A stretch of 64,000 nt of DNA from the NCBI RefSeq assembly GCF_013377085.1, contig NZ_JACAAX010000001.1, positions 1 through 64,000 on the forward strand, read 5' to 3'. Shown here piece after piece: positions 26,305 to 36,847 of the stretch. Below the pieces are notes generated by a model that saw only the letters and a list, made by a program, of their open reading frames with translations, made no database searches and was not told the DNA's origin. The stretch comes from Rhodoplanes sp. GTDB lineage: Bacteria > Pseudomonadota > Alphaproteobacteria > Rhizobiales > Xanthobacteraceae. Position 1 is the first letter of the stretch. Every line of letters begins with the position of its first letter. Position numbers and translations under genes: made by a program.

Positions 26305-27375
26305 ATGGATATCCTGGTTCTTCCCGGCGACGGCATCGGTCCCGAGATCGCCGCCAGCACCGTGACGGTTCTGGAGACGGTCGGCCGCGCCCTCTCGCTC
26401 GACCTGCGCTTCGAAAGCCGGGACATCGGCTTCGCGTCGCTCGCGGCGCAAGGAACGACGCTGCCGCAGGCCGTGATAAGCCGGATCCCCGAGGTCGACG
26501 GCACCATACTCGGACCGGTGTCGCATCTCGACTATCCGCCCCGCCAGGAGGGCGGCATCAATCCGTCCGGCGCGCTGCGGGTGGCGTTCGATCTCTACGC
26601 CAATATCCGCCCGAGCCGCTCGCGGCCGGACCTGAGCATCCTGCGCAAGCCGATGGATCTGGTGATCGTGCGGGAGAACACCGAGGGCTTCTACGCCGAT
26701 CGCAACATGGTGGCCGGCACGGGCGAGTTCATGCCGGATCACGACATGGCGCTGGCGGTGCGCAAGATCACGGCGAAGGGCTCGGCCCGGGTGGCGCGGG
26801 CGGCGTTCGAGCTGGCGCGCGGCCGCCGCCGCAAGGTGACGGCGGTCCACAAGGCGAACGTCATGAAGCTGACGGACGGGCTCTTTCTGCGCGAGGTCCG
26901 GCAGGTCGCAGCCGGCTTTCCGGACGTGACGCTCGACGAGCTGATCGTCGACGCCACCGCGGCCCTGCTGGTGCGCTCGCCGGATCGGTTCGACGTCATC
27001 GTCACCACCAACATGTTCGGCGACATCCTCTCCGACGAGGCGGCCGAGCTGTCCGGCAGCCTCGGCCTCGCCGGCTCGATCAATGCGGGCGACACGGTCT
27101 GCATTGCCCAGGCGCAGCACGGCTCGGCGCCCGACATCGCGGGGCAGAACATCGCCAATCCGACCTCACTGATCCTGTCGGCCGCCATGCTGCTCGATTG
27201 GCGCGGACGGCGCGATAAAAACGCCAGCCAGTGCGCCGCTGCGGCCGTGATCGAGCGCGCCGTCGAGGTCGTGCTCGACGATCCGGCGACCCGCACCCGC
27301 GACGTCGGCGGCACGCTCGGCACCGACGCGTTCACGCAGGCCGTCGTCGCCGCGATCGCCGCCGACCTCGCCTGA
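26305..27375 (+). CDS. Isocitrate/isopropylmalate/tartrate dehydrogenase-family enzyme
   Basis: This 356-residue protein starts LVLPGDGIGPEI and has substrate-loop residues RENTEGFYADRN, the KANVMKLTDG lysine region, and NMFGDILSDEAAELSGSLGLAGS. These mark the beta-decarboxylating NAD(P)-dependent dehydrogenases. The substrate cannot be fixed. Location next to a GntR regulator, away from leu or citrate-cycle genes, favours a catabolic role (tartrate, malate or related hydroxy-acid type) over leucine synthesis. ATG 26305 follows a GAGAGAAG ribosome site. Confidence 0.85.
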   Translation: MDILVLPGDGIGPEIAASTVTVLETVGRALSLDLRFESRDIGFASLAAQGTTLPQAVISRIPEVDGTILGPVSHLDYPPRQEGGINPSGALRVAFDLYANIRPSRSRPDLSILRKPMDLVIVRENTEGFYADRNMVAGTGEFMPDHDMALAVRKITAKGSARVARAAFELARGRRRKVTAVHKANVMKLTDGLFLREVRQVAAGFPDVTLDELIVDATAALLVRSPDRFDVIVTTNMFGDILSDEAAELSGSLGLAGSINAGDTVCIAQAQHGSAPDIAGQNIANPTSLILSAAMLLDWRGRRDKNASQCAAAAVIERAVEVVLDDPATRTRDVGGTLGTDAFTQAVVAAIAADLA

Positions 27376-27388
27376 GGCGTCGCCGCCC

Positions 27389-28024
27389 TCACCAGCGCAG
27401 CAGCCGCACCGCGATGGTGCGGCCCGCGACCGCCACGGCCGCGATCGCCGGCGGATACCACGCGGCGACGAACAGCGGCGAGTCGTCCGGGCAGTGGCTG
27501 GCATAGAGGAAGGCGCCGAGACCGCCGGCCAGGAGGCCGACGAAGATGCCGGCGAGATCCGGCCGGGTCGGTGCGCCGCGCCGCAGGGCGATCAGCGTCA
27601 CGGCGAGCACGGGGGCCGACAGCAGCGGAATGCACAGCATGCAGGCGACGGCGTTCTCGCCGATCAGGCGGGCGCGCCACGCCGACGGGTCGACCACGGC
27701 CATCTCGATCAGGACGCCGAAGCAGAGCAGGAGCGGCGCCGCCAGCAGGGCGAGCCAGGCCGTCCCGGCGCCGCCGTCGGGGCGCGCCATCCGGTTCACC
27801 AAAGGGGCCGCGGCCGCAGCGAGCAGCAGCGCCACCACGAGCTTGAAGACGAAGCGGGGGGCAAGCACGGCGGTGGCGAGATCCCGGGGGGCGAGCGTCG
27901 CCGCATAGATCAGGAGCGAGCCGGCGAGGCCGAGCGCCACGGCCCCGACCAGGGACGGCGCCATTGCGGTCTCGCTTGTGTCTCGGTCTGCCACCAGGGC
28001 CTGGATCAGCTCGTTGGTCTTCAT
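27389..28024 (-). CDS. NrsF-family (DUF1109) membrane anti-sigma-like protein
   Basis: This 211-residue protein begins KTNELIQALVADRD, the typical NrsF N-terminus, followed by six hydrophobic segments. NrsF proteins are anti-sigma factors for ECF sigma SigF. Two cysteines (VACMLCIPLL) in a membrane segment and one in ASHCPDD could be redox-sensitive. In this family they sense metals or oxidants. The usual sigF partner would be directly upstream but is not there. In some perchlorate reducers sigF-nrsF controls a hypochlorite defence system, which makes its position next to cld notable. Confidence 0.75.
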   Translation of the reverse strand: MKTNELIQALVADRDTSETAMAPSLVGAVALGLAGSLLIYAATLAPRDLATAVLAPRFVFKLVVALLLAAAAAPLVNRMARPDGGAGTAWLALLAAPLLLCFGVLIEMAVVDPSAWRARLIGENAVACMLCIPLLSAPVLAVTLIALRRGAPTRPDLAGIFVGLLAGGLGAFLYASHCPDDSPLFVAAWYPPAIAAVAVAGRTIAVRLLRW

Positions 28025-29300
<1,276 letters not shown>

Positions 29301-29310
29301 CCGATCGATC

Positions 29311-29352
29311 GGAGCGACAGCGGCGGCTGCAACTCGGCCGCCGCCGTGCTCC
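29311..29352 (+). promoter_or_regulatory. Hairpin just after cld
   Basis: GGAGC/GCTCC outside and CGGCGGC/GCCGCCG inside form a strong interrupted stem directly after the cld stop. There is no T-run, so it may be a 3'-end stabiliser or a partial terminator between cld and pcrA. Confidence 0.45.
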
Positions 29353-29493
29353 GTGACGAGGCGACGCCGTCATGCCGAGAACACGCTGCTCAGAGGTCTC
29401 GCCAACAGTCGCCGGTGCGGTGGCTGCACCTGATCAGCATGCGTACTCGCACCGATCCGTCCGATTGATCTTTGTCACAAACGGCATCCAATG

Positions 29494-29519
29494 CCGATCA
29501 GCTAAGCTGAGCTGCTCGG
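29494..29519 (+). promoter_or_regulatory. Imperfect inverted repeat in the cld-pcrA gap
   Basis: CCGA-CAGCT at 29494-29503 pairs with AGCTG-TCGG at 29510-29519, with one mismatch, about 140 bases before pcrA. It may be an operator or mRNA structure. The gap 29301-29657 contains no gene. Its length suggests that pcrA can be transcribed from its own promoter. Confidence 0.35.
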
Positions 29520-29657
29520 CTTTGGTGTCTCCCCGACGCCAGACTGTCCCCCGCGGTCTGCCCCTCGGCTTCTTCGGAATGCTTCCGTTCGATCGCCGCG
29601 ACCTTCGTCGCGCGAGCCCATCAATCGATCAACGATCGTCCGCCGGGAGATCTCATC

Positions 29658-32459
29658 ATGCAGAAAACGACCCGCAGGGACCTGCTGCAGTTGAGCGGTG
29701 CCGCCTATCTCGGCACGCTTTTCGGCGGACCGTTCCCCCTCAAGGCATTGGCGCAGACAGCGACGCAGAGCGCCGATGCGCAGCACGACTACAGCGGGTG
29801 GGAGCAGCTCTATCGTGACAAATGGAGCTGGGACAAGAAGACCCGCGGCGCCCACCTGATCAACTGCACGGGCGCCTGCCCGCACTGGGTCTACAGCAAG
29901 AACGGGATCGTCATCCGCGAGGAGGCGTCCAAGGACATGCCGGCGCTCGCCGGCGTGCCCGAGTACAATCCGCGCGGCTGCAACAAGGGCGCCTGCGGCA
30001 CCGATTATCTTTACGGACCGCACCGGGTGAAGTACCCGCTGATCCGCACTGGCGCGCGCGGCGAGGGTAAGTGGCGGCGCGCGAGCTGGGACGAGGCGCT
30101 CGGCATCATCGCTACCAAGATCCTCGACACCATCCGGGACCATGCGGTCGATTGCATCAGCGTCTACTCGCCGGTTCCGGCGGTGGCGCCGGTGTCGTTC
30201 TCGGCCGGCCACCGCTTCGCCAACCTGACCGGCGCGCACGTCCATACCTTCTTCGACTGGTACGGCGACCACCCGACCGGCCAGACCCAGACCTGCGGCG
30301 TGCAGGGCGACACGGCCGAGACGGCCGACTGGTTCAACGCCAAGCTGGTCATGCTGTGGGGCTCGAGCCCGGCCGTGACCCGCATTCCCGACGCGCATTT
30401 CCTCAGCGAGGCGGCCCTGAACGGCACCCGGGTGGTCAGCATCACGCCCGACTACAACCCGTCCACCATCAAGGCCGACACCTGGATCCACCCGAAACCC
30501 GGCACCGACACGGCGCTGGCGCTCGGCTTCGCGCATGTGATCATTCGCGACAAGCTGGTCGACCTCGCCAACGTCAAGGAGCAGACCGACCTGCCGTATC
30601 TGGTACGCTCCGACAACAAGCGCTTCCTGCGCGAGGCCGACGTGGTCGAGGGCGGATCGCCCGCCAAGTTCTACATCTGGGACGCCAAGACCAAGAAGGC
30701 CGTGATCGCCAAGGGCTGCTGGGGCGAGGAACCGCCCGGCGGACGCCCGGCGCTGCAGCCGCCTTTCCTGGGCCGCAACACGCTCACCTTTCCGGACGGC
30801 ACCATCGCGCTCGGCGACCTCGATCCGGCCCTCGAAGGCAGCTTCAAGGTCACGCTCAAGGACGGCAAGTCGGTCGACGTCAAGCCGGTCTACGCGCTCT
30901 ATGCCGAGCGCATCCTGCGCGACTACACGCCGAAGAAAGTGTCGGAGATCACCGGCGTCGCCGAGAAGACCATCGTCGACGTCGCCAAGGCCTATGGCAG
31001 CGTGAAGCCGGCCATGATCGTCAGCGGCGGCGGCACCAATCACTGGTACTGGAGCGACATCGAGATCCGTGCCTTCCACCTGCTGTCGTCGCTGACCGGC
31101 AACGAGGGCAAGAACGGCGGCGGCGTCAACCACTATATCGGCCAATGGAAGCCGGTGGCGGCGCCCGGCGTGCTGGCGCTGTCCTTCCCGCTGACGCCGG
31201 CGCGGCAGCGCTTCGCCCAGACCACGATCTGGACCTACGTGCATGCCGACGCCTACGACGCCATGGAGACGGTGGGCATCGACACCCGCAAGTATCTCCG
31301 GGCCAGCCTCGAGCAGCGGATGATGCCGATCTTTCCGCGCGAGGGCCGCGATCCCAAGGTGTTCATCGTCTATCGCGGCAACTTCCTCAACCAGGCGAAG
31401 GGCCAGAAATACGTCCTGCAGAACCTGTGGCCGAAGCTCGACCTGATCGTCAATCTCAACCTGCGCATGGACTCGATGGCGCTCTACTCGGACATCGTGC
31501 TCCCGGCCGCGCATTGGTACGAGAAGCTCGATCTGAACATGACGGAGGAGCACACCTTCATCAACATGACCGAGCCGGCGACCCCGCCGATGCACGAGTC
31601 CAAGCACGATTGGGACGTGTTCGCGCTGCTCGCCAAGAAGGTGCAGGATCTCGCCGTCCAACGCGGCATGTCGCGGGTGTTCGACGAGCAGTTCAATCTC
31701 TCGCGCGATTTTTCGACTCTCTACGCCCAGCAGACCGACAACGGCAAGCTGGAGACCGCCGAGCAGGCCGCCCAGTTCATCCTGGACAACGCGCCCGCCA
31801 CCAAGGGCATGACGCTCGACATGATCCGCGAGCGGCCGCAGCGCTTCAAGGCGAACTGGACCTCGCCGATCAAGGAGGGCGTGCCTTACGTTCCGTTCCA
31901 GTTCTACACGGCCAACAAGAAGCCGTGGCCGACCCTCACGGGCCGCCAGCAATTCTACATCGATCACGACTGGTTCCTCGAGATGGGCGTCGAGCTTCCG
32001 GTCTACAAGCCGCCGGTGGACGCCGACGCGTTCCCGCTGCGGTTCAACACGCCGCACAGCCGGCACGCCATCCACTCCACCTTCAAGGACAACGTGCTGA
32101 TGCTGCGGCTGCAGCGCGGCGGTCCGGTGCTGGAGATGCCGCCCGGCGAGGCGAAGTCCCGCAGTCTGCGCGACAATGACTGGGCCGAGGTGTGGAACGA
32201 CCACGGCCGCATGATCTGCCGCGTCAAGATCCACAACCGGGAGCCGGAAGGGCGGGTCACCATGACCCACACGCCGGAGCTCTACATGGATCTGATCGAG
32301 GGCTCGACCCAGAGCGTCTGCCCGATCCGCATCAACCCGACGAGTCTGGTCGGCAATTACGGTCATCTCGTCTTCCGGCCGAACTACTACGGACCCGGGG
32401 GAACCCAGCGCGACGCCCGCGTCCAGGTGCGCCGTTTCACCGGCGTGGTCCCGACCTGA
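29658..32459 (+). CDS. pcrA: Perchlorate reductase catalytic subunit (type II DMSO-reductase family)
   Basis: This 933-residue molybdopterin enzyme should reduce perchlorate and chlorate to chlorite in the periplasm. A twin-arginine-like signal is present (TTRRDLLQLSG). The [4Fe-4S] ligands are His66, Cys70, Cys74 and Cys108, the type II pattern. The Mo ligand is Asp204 in DWYGDHP. Phe198 and Phe199 precede it and Trp497 lies in GQWKP; these correspond to the aromatic gate positions described for Azospira PcrA, with one Tyr changed to Phe. Neighbours pcrB, pcrC, pcrD and cld support (per)chlorate rather than selenate, DMS or ethylbenzene. A chlorate-only enzyme cannot be excluded from sequence alone. 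Confidence 0.88.
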   Translation: MQKTTRRDLLQLSGAAYLGTLFGGPFPLKALAQTATQSADAQHDYSGWEQLYRDKWSWDKKTRGAHLINCTGACPHWVYSKNGIVIREEASKDMPALAGVPEYNPRGCNKGACGTDYLYGPHRVKYPLIRTGARGEGKWRRASWDEALGIIATKILDTIRDHAVDCISVYSPVPAVAPVSFSAGHRFANLTGAHVHTFFDWYGDHPTGQTQTCGVQGDTAETADWFNAKLVMLWGSSPAVTRIPDAHFLSEAALNGTRVVSITPDYNPSTIKADTWIHPKPGTDTALALGFAHVIIRDKLVDLANVKEQTDLPYLVRSDNKRFLREADVVEGGSPAKFYIWDAKTKKAVIAKGCWGEEPPGGRPALQPPFLGRNTLTFPDGTIALGDLDPALEGSFKVTLKDGKSVDVKPVYALYAERILRDYTPKKVSEITGVAEKTIVDVAKAYGSVKPAMIVSGGGTNHWYWSDIEIRAFHLLSSLTGNEGKNGGGVNHYIGQWKPVAAPGVLALSFPLTPARQRFAQTTIWTYVHADAYDAMETVGIDTRKYLRASLEQRMMPIFPREGRDPKVFIVYRGNFLNQAKGQKYVLQNLWPKLDLIVNLNLRMDSMALYSDIVLPAAHWYEKLDLNMTEEHTFINMTEPATPPMHESKHDWDVFALLAKKVQDLAVQRGMSRVFDEQFNLSRDFSTLYAQQTDNGKLETAEQAAQFILDNAPATKGMTLDMIRERPQRFKANWTSPIKEGVPYVPFQFYTANKKPWPTLTGRQQFYIDHDWFLEMGVELPVYKPPVDADAFPLRFNTPHSRHAIHSTFKDNVLMLRLQRGGPVLEMPPGEAKSRSLRDNDWAEVWNDHGRMICRVKIHNREPEGRVTMTHTPELYMDLIEGSTQSVCPIRINPTSLVGNYGHLVFRPNYYGPGGTQRDARVQVRRFTGVVPT

Positions 32460-32536
32460 GCGGACGCGATCGCGCGTCGGATCGCCGCCCGGTCGCGGCG
32501 GTCCGCCGAGAGACCCGGGTTTGAAGGATACCGATC

Positions 32537-33559
32537 ATGGCCAAGCAGATCACCAAACCGCAGAAGCAGCTCTCCTTCGTCGTCGACCTCAACAAGTGCA
32601 TCGGGTGCCAGACCTGCACGGTTGCGTGCAAGAAGCTGTGGACCAACCAGAAGGGCGAGGACCCCATCTACTGGCGCAATGTCGAGACCAAGCCGGGTCG
32701 CGGCTATCCGCGCGACTGGGAGGCCAAGGGCGGCGGCTTCAACGCCGCCGGCGAGGTCCAGCGTGCCCGCATGCCGACTGCCGGCGAGTACGGCGTGCCG
32801 TTCGAGTTCGACTACCAGGCCCGCCTGTTCGAGGGCGTGCCCGGCCGCGTGCGGCCACGGCCGGGGGCGACGAATGCGGGCTTCGGCTCGTGGGCGCCGA
32901 ACTACGACGAGGACCAGGGCGCCGGCGCCTATCCGAACAACTACTATTTCTACCTGCCGCGCCACTGCAATCACTGCAGCAAGCCGGCCTGCCTGGAAGC
33001 CTGCCCGAACGACGCGATCTACAAGCGTGCCGCCGACGGCATCGTGCTGGTCGACCAGACCAAGTGCAAGGCAGCGCGCAACTGCGTGCAGGCCTGCCCC
33101 TACGACAAGACCTATTTCAACACGGCCACCCAGAAGGCCAGCAAGTGCATCGGCTGCTATCCGCGCATCGAGAAGGGCGTCGCGACCGCTTGCGTCGCCC
33201 AGTGCGTCGGCCGCGCCATGCATGTCGGCTTCATCGAGGACACCGCCAGCTCGGTGCACAAGCTCGCCCGCGTCTGGAAGGTGGCGCTGCCGCTCTATGC
33301 CGAGCGCGGCACCGAGCCGAACATGTTCTACGTGCCGCCGGTGCTCGGCCCGGTGAACGAGGACGCGCAGGGCAATCTGCGCACCGACCAAAAGATCCCG
33401 GTCGAGTACCTGGTCAAGCTGTTCGGCAACGAAGTGCCGCGCGTGCTGAAGACGCTGAACGACGAGCGCGCCAAGCGCATCGCCAACCAGCCGTCCGAGC
33501 TGATGGACATCATGATCGGCCGGCGCAGTGCCGACATGATGCTCGACCCGATGACCTGA
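32537..33559 (+). CDS. pcrB: Perchlorate reductase iron-sulfur subunit
   Basis: This 340-residue ferredoxin-like electron transfer subunit has four cysteine clusters: CIGCQTCTVAC (about residues 20-30), CNHCSKPACLEACP, CKAARNCVQACP, and CIGCYPRIEKG, continuing to a CVAQC pair. This is the NarH/PcrB/EbdB arrangement, normally three [4Fe-4S] and one [3Fe-4S] cluster. It has no signal peptide, so it would be co-exported with PcrA through the Tat pathway. It starts 77 bases after pcrA and passes electrons from PcrC or the membrane cytochrome to PcrA. Confidence 0.9.
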   Translation: MAKQITKPQKQLSFVVDLNKCIGCQTCTVACKKLWTNQKGEDPIYWRNVETKPGRGYPRDWEAKGGGFNAAGEVQRARMPTAGEYGVPFEFDYQARLFEGVPGRVRPRPGATNAGFGSWAPNYDEDQGAGAYPNNYYFYLPRHCNHCSKPACLEACPNDAIYKRAADGIVLVDQTKCKAARNCVQACPYDKTYFNTATQKASKCIGCYPRIEKGVATACVAQCVGRAMHVGFIEDTASSVHKLARVWKVALPLYAERGTEPNMFYVPPVLGPVNEDAQGNLRTDQKIPVEYLVKLFGNEVPRVLKTLNDERAKRIANQPSELMDIMIGRRSADMMLDPMT

Positions 33560-33611
33560 GAGTTTCGTGGAACGAGCAGGATCGGAGCGTCGGCTCCGGC
33601 GAGGAGGACTT

Positions 33612-34316
33612 ATGAGGAGCATCTTGCCGATCGGCGCCGCGTTCGCGATCCTGCTCGTTGCCGCGCCGTCGGCCGCCCAGGAGTTCGAGGGCGTCAGCGT
33701 CTGCCGCAAGTGCCACATCGACCAGGCAGAGAGCTGGGCGCAGACGTCCCATGCCAAGGCCTTCGAGTCGCTGAAGCCGAACGTCAAGGCGGCGGCGAAG
33801 CAGAAGGGCAAGCTCGATCCGGCCAAGGACTACACCACGGACGCGACCTGCCTCGGCTGCCACACCACCGGCTTCGGCAAGCCGGGCGGCTATTCGGCGG
33901 CGACGCCGGCGGTCGAGCTGAAGAACTTCGCCGTGGTCGGCTGCGAAACCTGCCACGGCGCCGGCAGCAAGTTTCGGGTCGAGCATGGCAGTGCCGAGGA
34001 GCGTTGGAAAACCGGCGGCGGCGAGACCGGGCGCGACGCACTCGTCAAGCTCGGCCAGAGCTTCGACTACAAGACCGCGTGCGCGACCTGCCACCTCAAC
34101 TACGAGGGCTCGGGCTGGTCGGGTGCGCATCCGCCCTACAAGGTGTTCACCCCGGCGGTCGATCCCAAATACGCCTTCGACTTCGACAAGGAGGCGGTGC
34201 GCTCCGGCAAGGGCTCCGGCGTGCACGAGCACTTCAAGCTGAAGAACGTGTTCAAGGGCGAGCCGGTGCCGGCCATCCGGGCGCAGACCCAGGCCGATGC
34301 CAAGGACCCCGATTGA
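33612..34316 (+). CDS. pcrC: Tetraheme cytochrome c, PcrC-like (cytochrome c554 family)
   Basis: This 234-residue periplasmic cytochrome has a signal peptide ending near SAAQ and four haem motifs: CRKCH, CLGCH, CETCH and CATCH. Its size and motif count fit PcrC of perchlorate reducers rather than the haem b ClrC subunit of chlorate reductases. ATG 33612 is preceded by GAGGAGG. It would carry electrons between the quinol dehydrogenase and PcrAB. Confidence 0.85.
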   Translation: MRSILPIGAAFAILLVAAPSAAQEFEGVSVCRKCHIDQAESWAQTSHAKAFESLKPNVKAAAKQKGKLDPAKDYTTDATCLGCHTTGFGKPGGYSAATPAVELKNFAVVGCETCHGAGSKFRVEHGSAEERWKTGGGETGRDALVKLGQSFDYKTACATCHLNYEGSGWSGAHPPYKVFTPAVDPKYAFDFDKEAVRSGKGSGVHEHFKLKNVFKGEPVPAIRAQTQADAKDPD

Positions 34317-34341
34317 CCAGACGGACCACGGAGCGATCGCC

Positions 34342-34998
34342 ATGATGGACCCGGCACGCAACGCCATTCTCCGGAGCGCGATCTACGGCGAGCTCGCACG
34401 CGCCTTCGCCTATCCGGGCCCCGACCTGTTCGAGGACGTCAGCGTCGGCGATCTCGCTGGCGATCTGGTCGACATGATCACAGACGTCTACCCGGACGAG
34501 ATCGGGCCACTCGCCGTGGCGCGGTCGGATCTCGACGTCACCGTCACGGATCTGGCGGAGCTGGAGGCGCAGTATCTCGCCACCTTCGAGACGGCGCTGC
34601 CGGCGACGCCGCTTTCGCTCTACGAGGGCAGCTATGTGACCGAACGGCCGCGCGCCGAGCTGCTGCTCGAGCTCGACGCCTTCTACCGGCATTTCGGCTT
34701 GGCGCCGAGCGCGGTGCAGCGCGACTTCGCCGACAATCTGACGGCCGAGCTGGAGTTCATGCAGTTTCTCGCCGCCAAGGAGGCGCAGGCTCTCGACCAG
34801 TCGCTCGACGCCGGCCCCTATCTGCGGGCGCAGCGCGATTTCCTCGACCGCCATCTCGCCCCGATGCTCGCCGCCATGGCGGGCTCCGCCGACAAGGTGG
34901 GCTCGCCGCTCTATCGCGGCCTGGTGCGGTGCGCAGGGCGCTATGTCGAGGCCGACCGCGTGACCGTGACAGAGCGTATCCCGGCCGCCGCGGCCTGA
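34342..34998 (+). CDS. pcrD: TorD-like chaperone for PcrA maturation
   Basis: This 218-residue all-helical cytoplasmic protein of the TorD/DmsD/NarJ family begins AILRSAIYGELARAFAYPGP. It has the conserved LYEGSYV and FYRHFGLAPS segments and a C-terminal FLDRHLAPML motif. Such chaperones hold the apo-enzyme and its Tat signal while cofactor is loaded. ATG 34342 is chosen from the GGAG site; the second ATG 3 bases later is equally possible. It lies 25 bases after pcrC. Confidence 0.85.
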   Translation: MMDPARNAILRSAIYGELARAFAYPGPDLFEDVSVGDLAGDLVDMITDVYPDEIGPLAVARSDLDVTVTDLAELEAQYLATFETALPATPLSLYEGSYVTERPRAELLLELDAFYRHFGLAPSAVQRDFADNLTAELEFMQFLAAKEAQALDQSLDAGPYLRAQRDFLDRHLAPMLAAMAGSADKVGSPLYRGLVRCAGRYVEADRVTVTERIPAAAA

Positions 34999-35026
34999 CA
35001 GCCGTCACGGATTCCACGGAGTGATC

Positions 35027-36841
35027 ATGTCGCAATCCACACCGGAGCCCGGCGGTCCGGGCCGCATCCGCCGTTTATGGGGCTGGCTGATGTCGCCGAG
35101 CGCGCGCTGGCCGCTCGCGGCGCTCGTCGCCGCGGGGTTCGTCGGCGGGGTGCTGTTCTGGGGCGCCTTCCACACCGCTGTCGAGGCGAGCAGCACGCTG
35201 GAGTTCTGCACCGGCTGCCATGTGATGCGCGACTTCGTCTACAAGGAGTATGCGACGACGATCCACTATCAGAACCGAACCGGCGTGAAGGCGGCCTGCG
35301 CGGATTGCCACGTCCCCAAGGAGTGGCTGCCGAAGATGCTGCGCAAGGTGCAGGCCACCAACGAGCTGTGGCACTGGATGCTCGGCACCATCGACACGAA
35401 GGAGAAGTTCGAAGCCAAGCGGCTCGAGCTCGCCACCCATGTCTGGGACCGGATGAAGCGGACCGACTCGCTCGAATGCCGCAACTGCCACACGCTGCAG
35501 TCGATGAACCCGGAATTCCAGAAGCCACGCGCTCGAAAAGTGCATCTCGACGCCTTCACGTCGGGACAGACCTGCATCGACTGCCACAAGGGTATCGCCC
35601 ACCACAGTCCGCGCGATCAGCTCACGGCGGCGCAGATCGAGGCGCTGGAAAAGCCCGATCCTGCCTTCGTGCGGCCGATCCCGGCGACCTTCATGGAGGG
35701 GCTCGCCCGGGTGACGGCGCGGGAGGCCGAGGAGGCGAAGGCGCGCGAGGAGGAAACCCGCGCGGCCGAGCAGGCGTTGCGCGCCCGCATCCAGGCCGAG
35801 ATTCTTCGCGCCGGTGCCGCGGACCCCGGCAAGGCCAGCGCAGCCGCCGGCGCGATCGACACTTTCGGGGTCGACTGGGCCGCCATTCCGCCGAAGACCG
35901 TGACGTTGTTCTATCCGGGCGTCAGCTCGTTCGAGTGGGTCCAGGTCACCAAGGACCATTCGGGTGCGCGCGGCTTCCTGCGCGCCGGCGAGCGCTGCGC
36001 CGAATGCCACGGCAAGGAGGTCAAGGAGATCGGCGCCAAGATCGTCTCCGGCGCCAAGAACGAGCCGACGCCGATCCCCGGCAAGCGGCCTTGGATCGAC
36101 GTCGCCGTGCAGGCGGCGCAAGACGGCAAGACCCTGTTCCTGCGCTTCGAGTGGAGCGACACGCCGCACACGCCGGCGCCGTTCGTCGACGGCGGCAAGA
36201 TGGATCCGCAGAACCCGTCGAAGCTGTCGATGATGATCGCCGGCAAGTCGGTGGACCGCGGCGAGCAGGCGGGCTGCTGGGTCACCTGCCATCACGACGC
36301 GCGTTCGATGCCGGATGCCAGGAAGGTCGACGCCAAGGCGGCGAACGGGTTGATGCCCAACGCCACCGACGCGGCGCTCACCGACGGTCTCACCAAGTAT
36401 CTGGCCCAGTCGCGAACGGCGGTCGATCTGCAGGGCAAGGACGGTGCGCGTGGCGGTGGCATTGCGGTCAAGCCGGCCGACGAGCTCGCGGCACTGCGCG
36501 CGGCCGGCACCCGGATGGAGCTTTTGCGCGTGCGGCCCGGGCATCCGGCGGAGTCCGGCTCGGTGCTGGCGCAGCGCCTGATGGACGGCGGCCTGCCGAT
36601 CTCCGGCTCGATCGACCGCATCGGCGACCGCTGGATCGCGACCATCCGTCGGCCGCTGGCGGCGGAACGTCCGGGCGACATCAGCCTGGTGCCGGGCGAG
36701 GTCTACACGGTGGGCTTCGCGGTCCACGACGATTTCGCCGATGCGCGCTTCCACCACGTATCGCTCGACCTGCGGCTCGCGCTCGACGATCCGGCCTCCG
36801 AGATCCCGGTGGCGAAGATCGCCGCGACGGCGCAGAAATAA
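35027..36841 (+). CDS. NapC/NirT quinol dehydrogenase fused to an EB_dh-type haem domain
   Basis: This 604-residue protein has one N-terminal membrane anchor (about residues 25-45), then a NapC/NirT tetrahaem domain with CTGCH, CADCH, CRNCH and CIDCH within the first 200 residues. A charged helical linker (EAEEAKAREEETRAAEQALR) follows. The C-terminal half resembles the gamma subunit domain of ethylbenzene dehydrogenase and chlorate reductase (LFLRFEWSDTP, GCWVTCHHDARSMPDA, YTVGFAVHDD). That half also has CAECH and a CWVTCH sequence, so five or six c-haems plus a possible haem b. It would oxidise membrane quinol and deliver electrons to PcrC/PcrAB. The fusion joins two roles usually on separate proteins. 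Confidence 0.8.
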   Translation: MSQSTPEPGGPGRIRRLWGWLMSPSARWPLAALVAAGFVGGVLFWGAFHTAVEASSTLEFCTGCHVMRDFVYKEYATTIHYQNRTGVKAACADCHVPKEWLPKMLRKVQATNELWHWMLGTIDTKEKFEAKRLELATHVWDRMKRTDSLECRNCHTLQSMNPEFQKPRARKVHLDAFTSGQTCIDCHKGIAHHSPRDQLTAAQIEALEKPDPAFVRPIPATFMEGLARVTAREAEEAKAREEETRAAEQALRARIQAEILRAGAADPGKASAAAGAIDTFGVDWAAIPPKTVTLFYPGVSSFEWVQVTKDHSGARGFLRAGERCAECHGKEVKEIGAKIVSGAKNEPTPIPGKRPWIDVAVQAAQDGKTLFLRFEWSDTPHTPAPFVDGGKMDPQNPSKLSMMIAGKSVDRGEQAGCWVTCHHDARSMPDARKVDAKAANGLMPNATDAALTDGLTKYLAQSRTAVDLQGKDGARGGGIAVKPADELAALRAAGTRMELLRVRPGHPAESGSVLAQRLMDGGLPISGSIDRIGDRWIATIRRPLAAERPGDISLVPGEVYTVGFAVHDDFADARFHHVSLDLRLALDDPASEIPVAKIAATAQK

Positions 36842-36847
36842 GCGGGC

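Noticed and set aside
29465-29478. FNR box upstream of pcrA
   Set aside because: TTGAT-CTTT-GTCAC matches the left half-site fully but only three of five bases of the right half-site ATCAA.
29502-32366. 954-codon minus-strand frame opposite pcrA
   Set aside because: The plus strand has complete molybdoenzyme motifs. The opposite frame has none and runs beyond both gene ends.
29658-36841. Assignment as a chlorate reductase (clrABDC) cluster
   Set aside because: A tetrahaem PcrC-type cytochrome is present and there is no free haem b ClrC subunit. The gamma-like domain exists only as part of the NapC fusion. The aromatic gate is largely kept, but chlorate-only activity cannot be ruled out.
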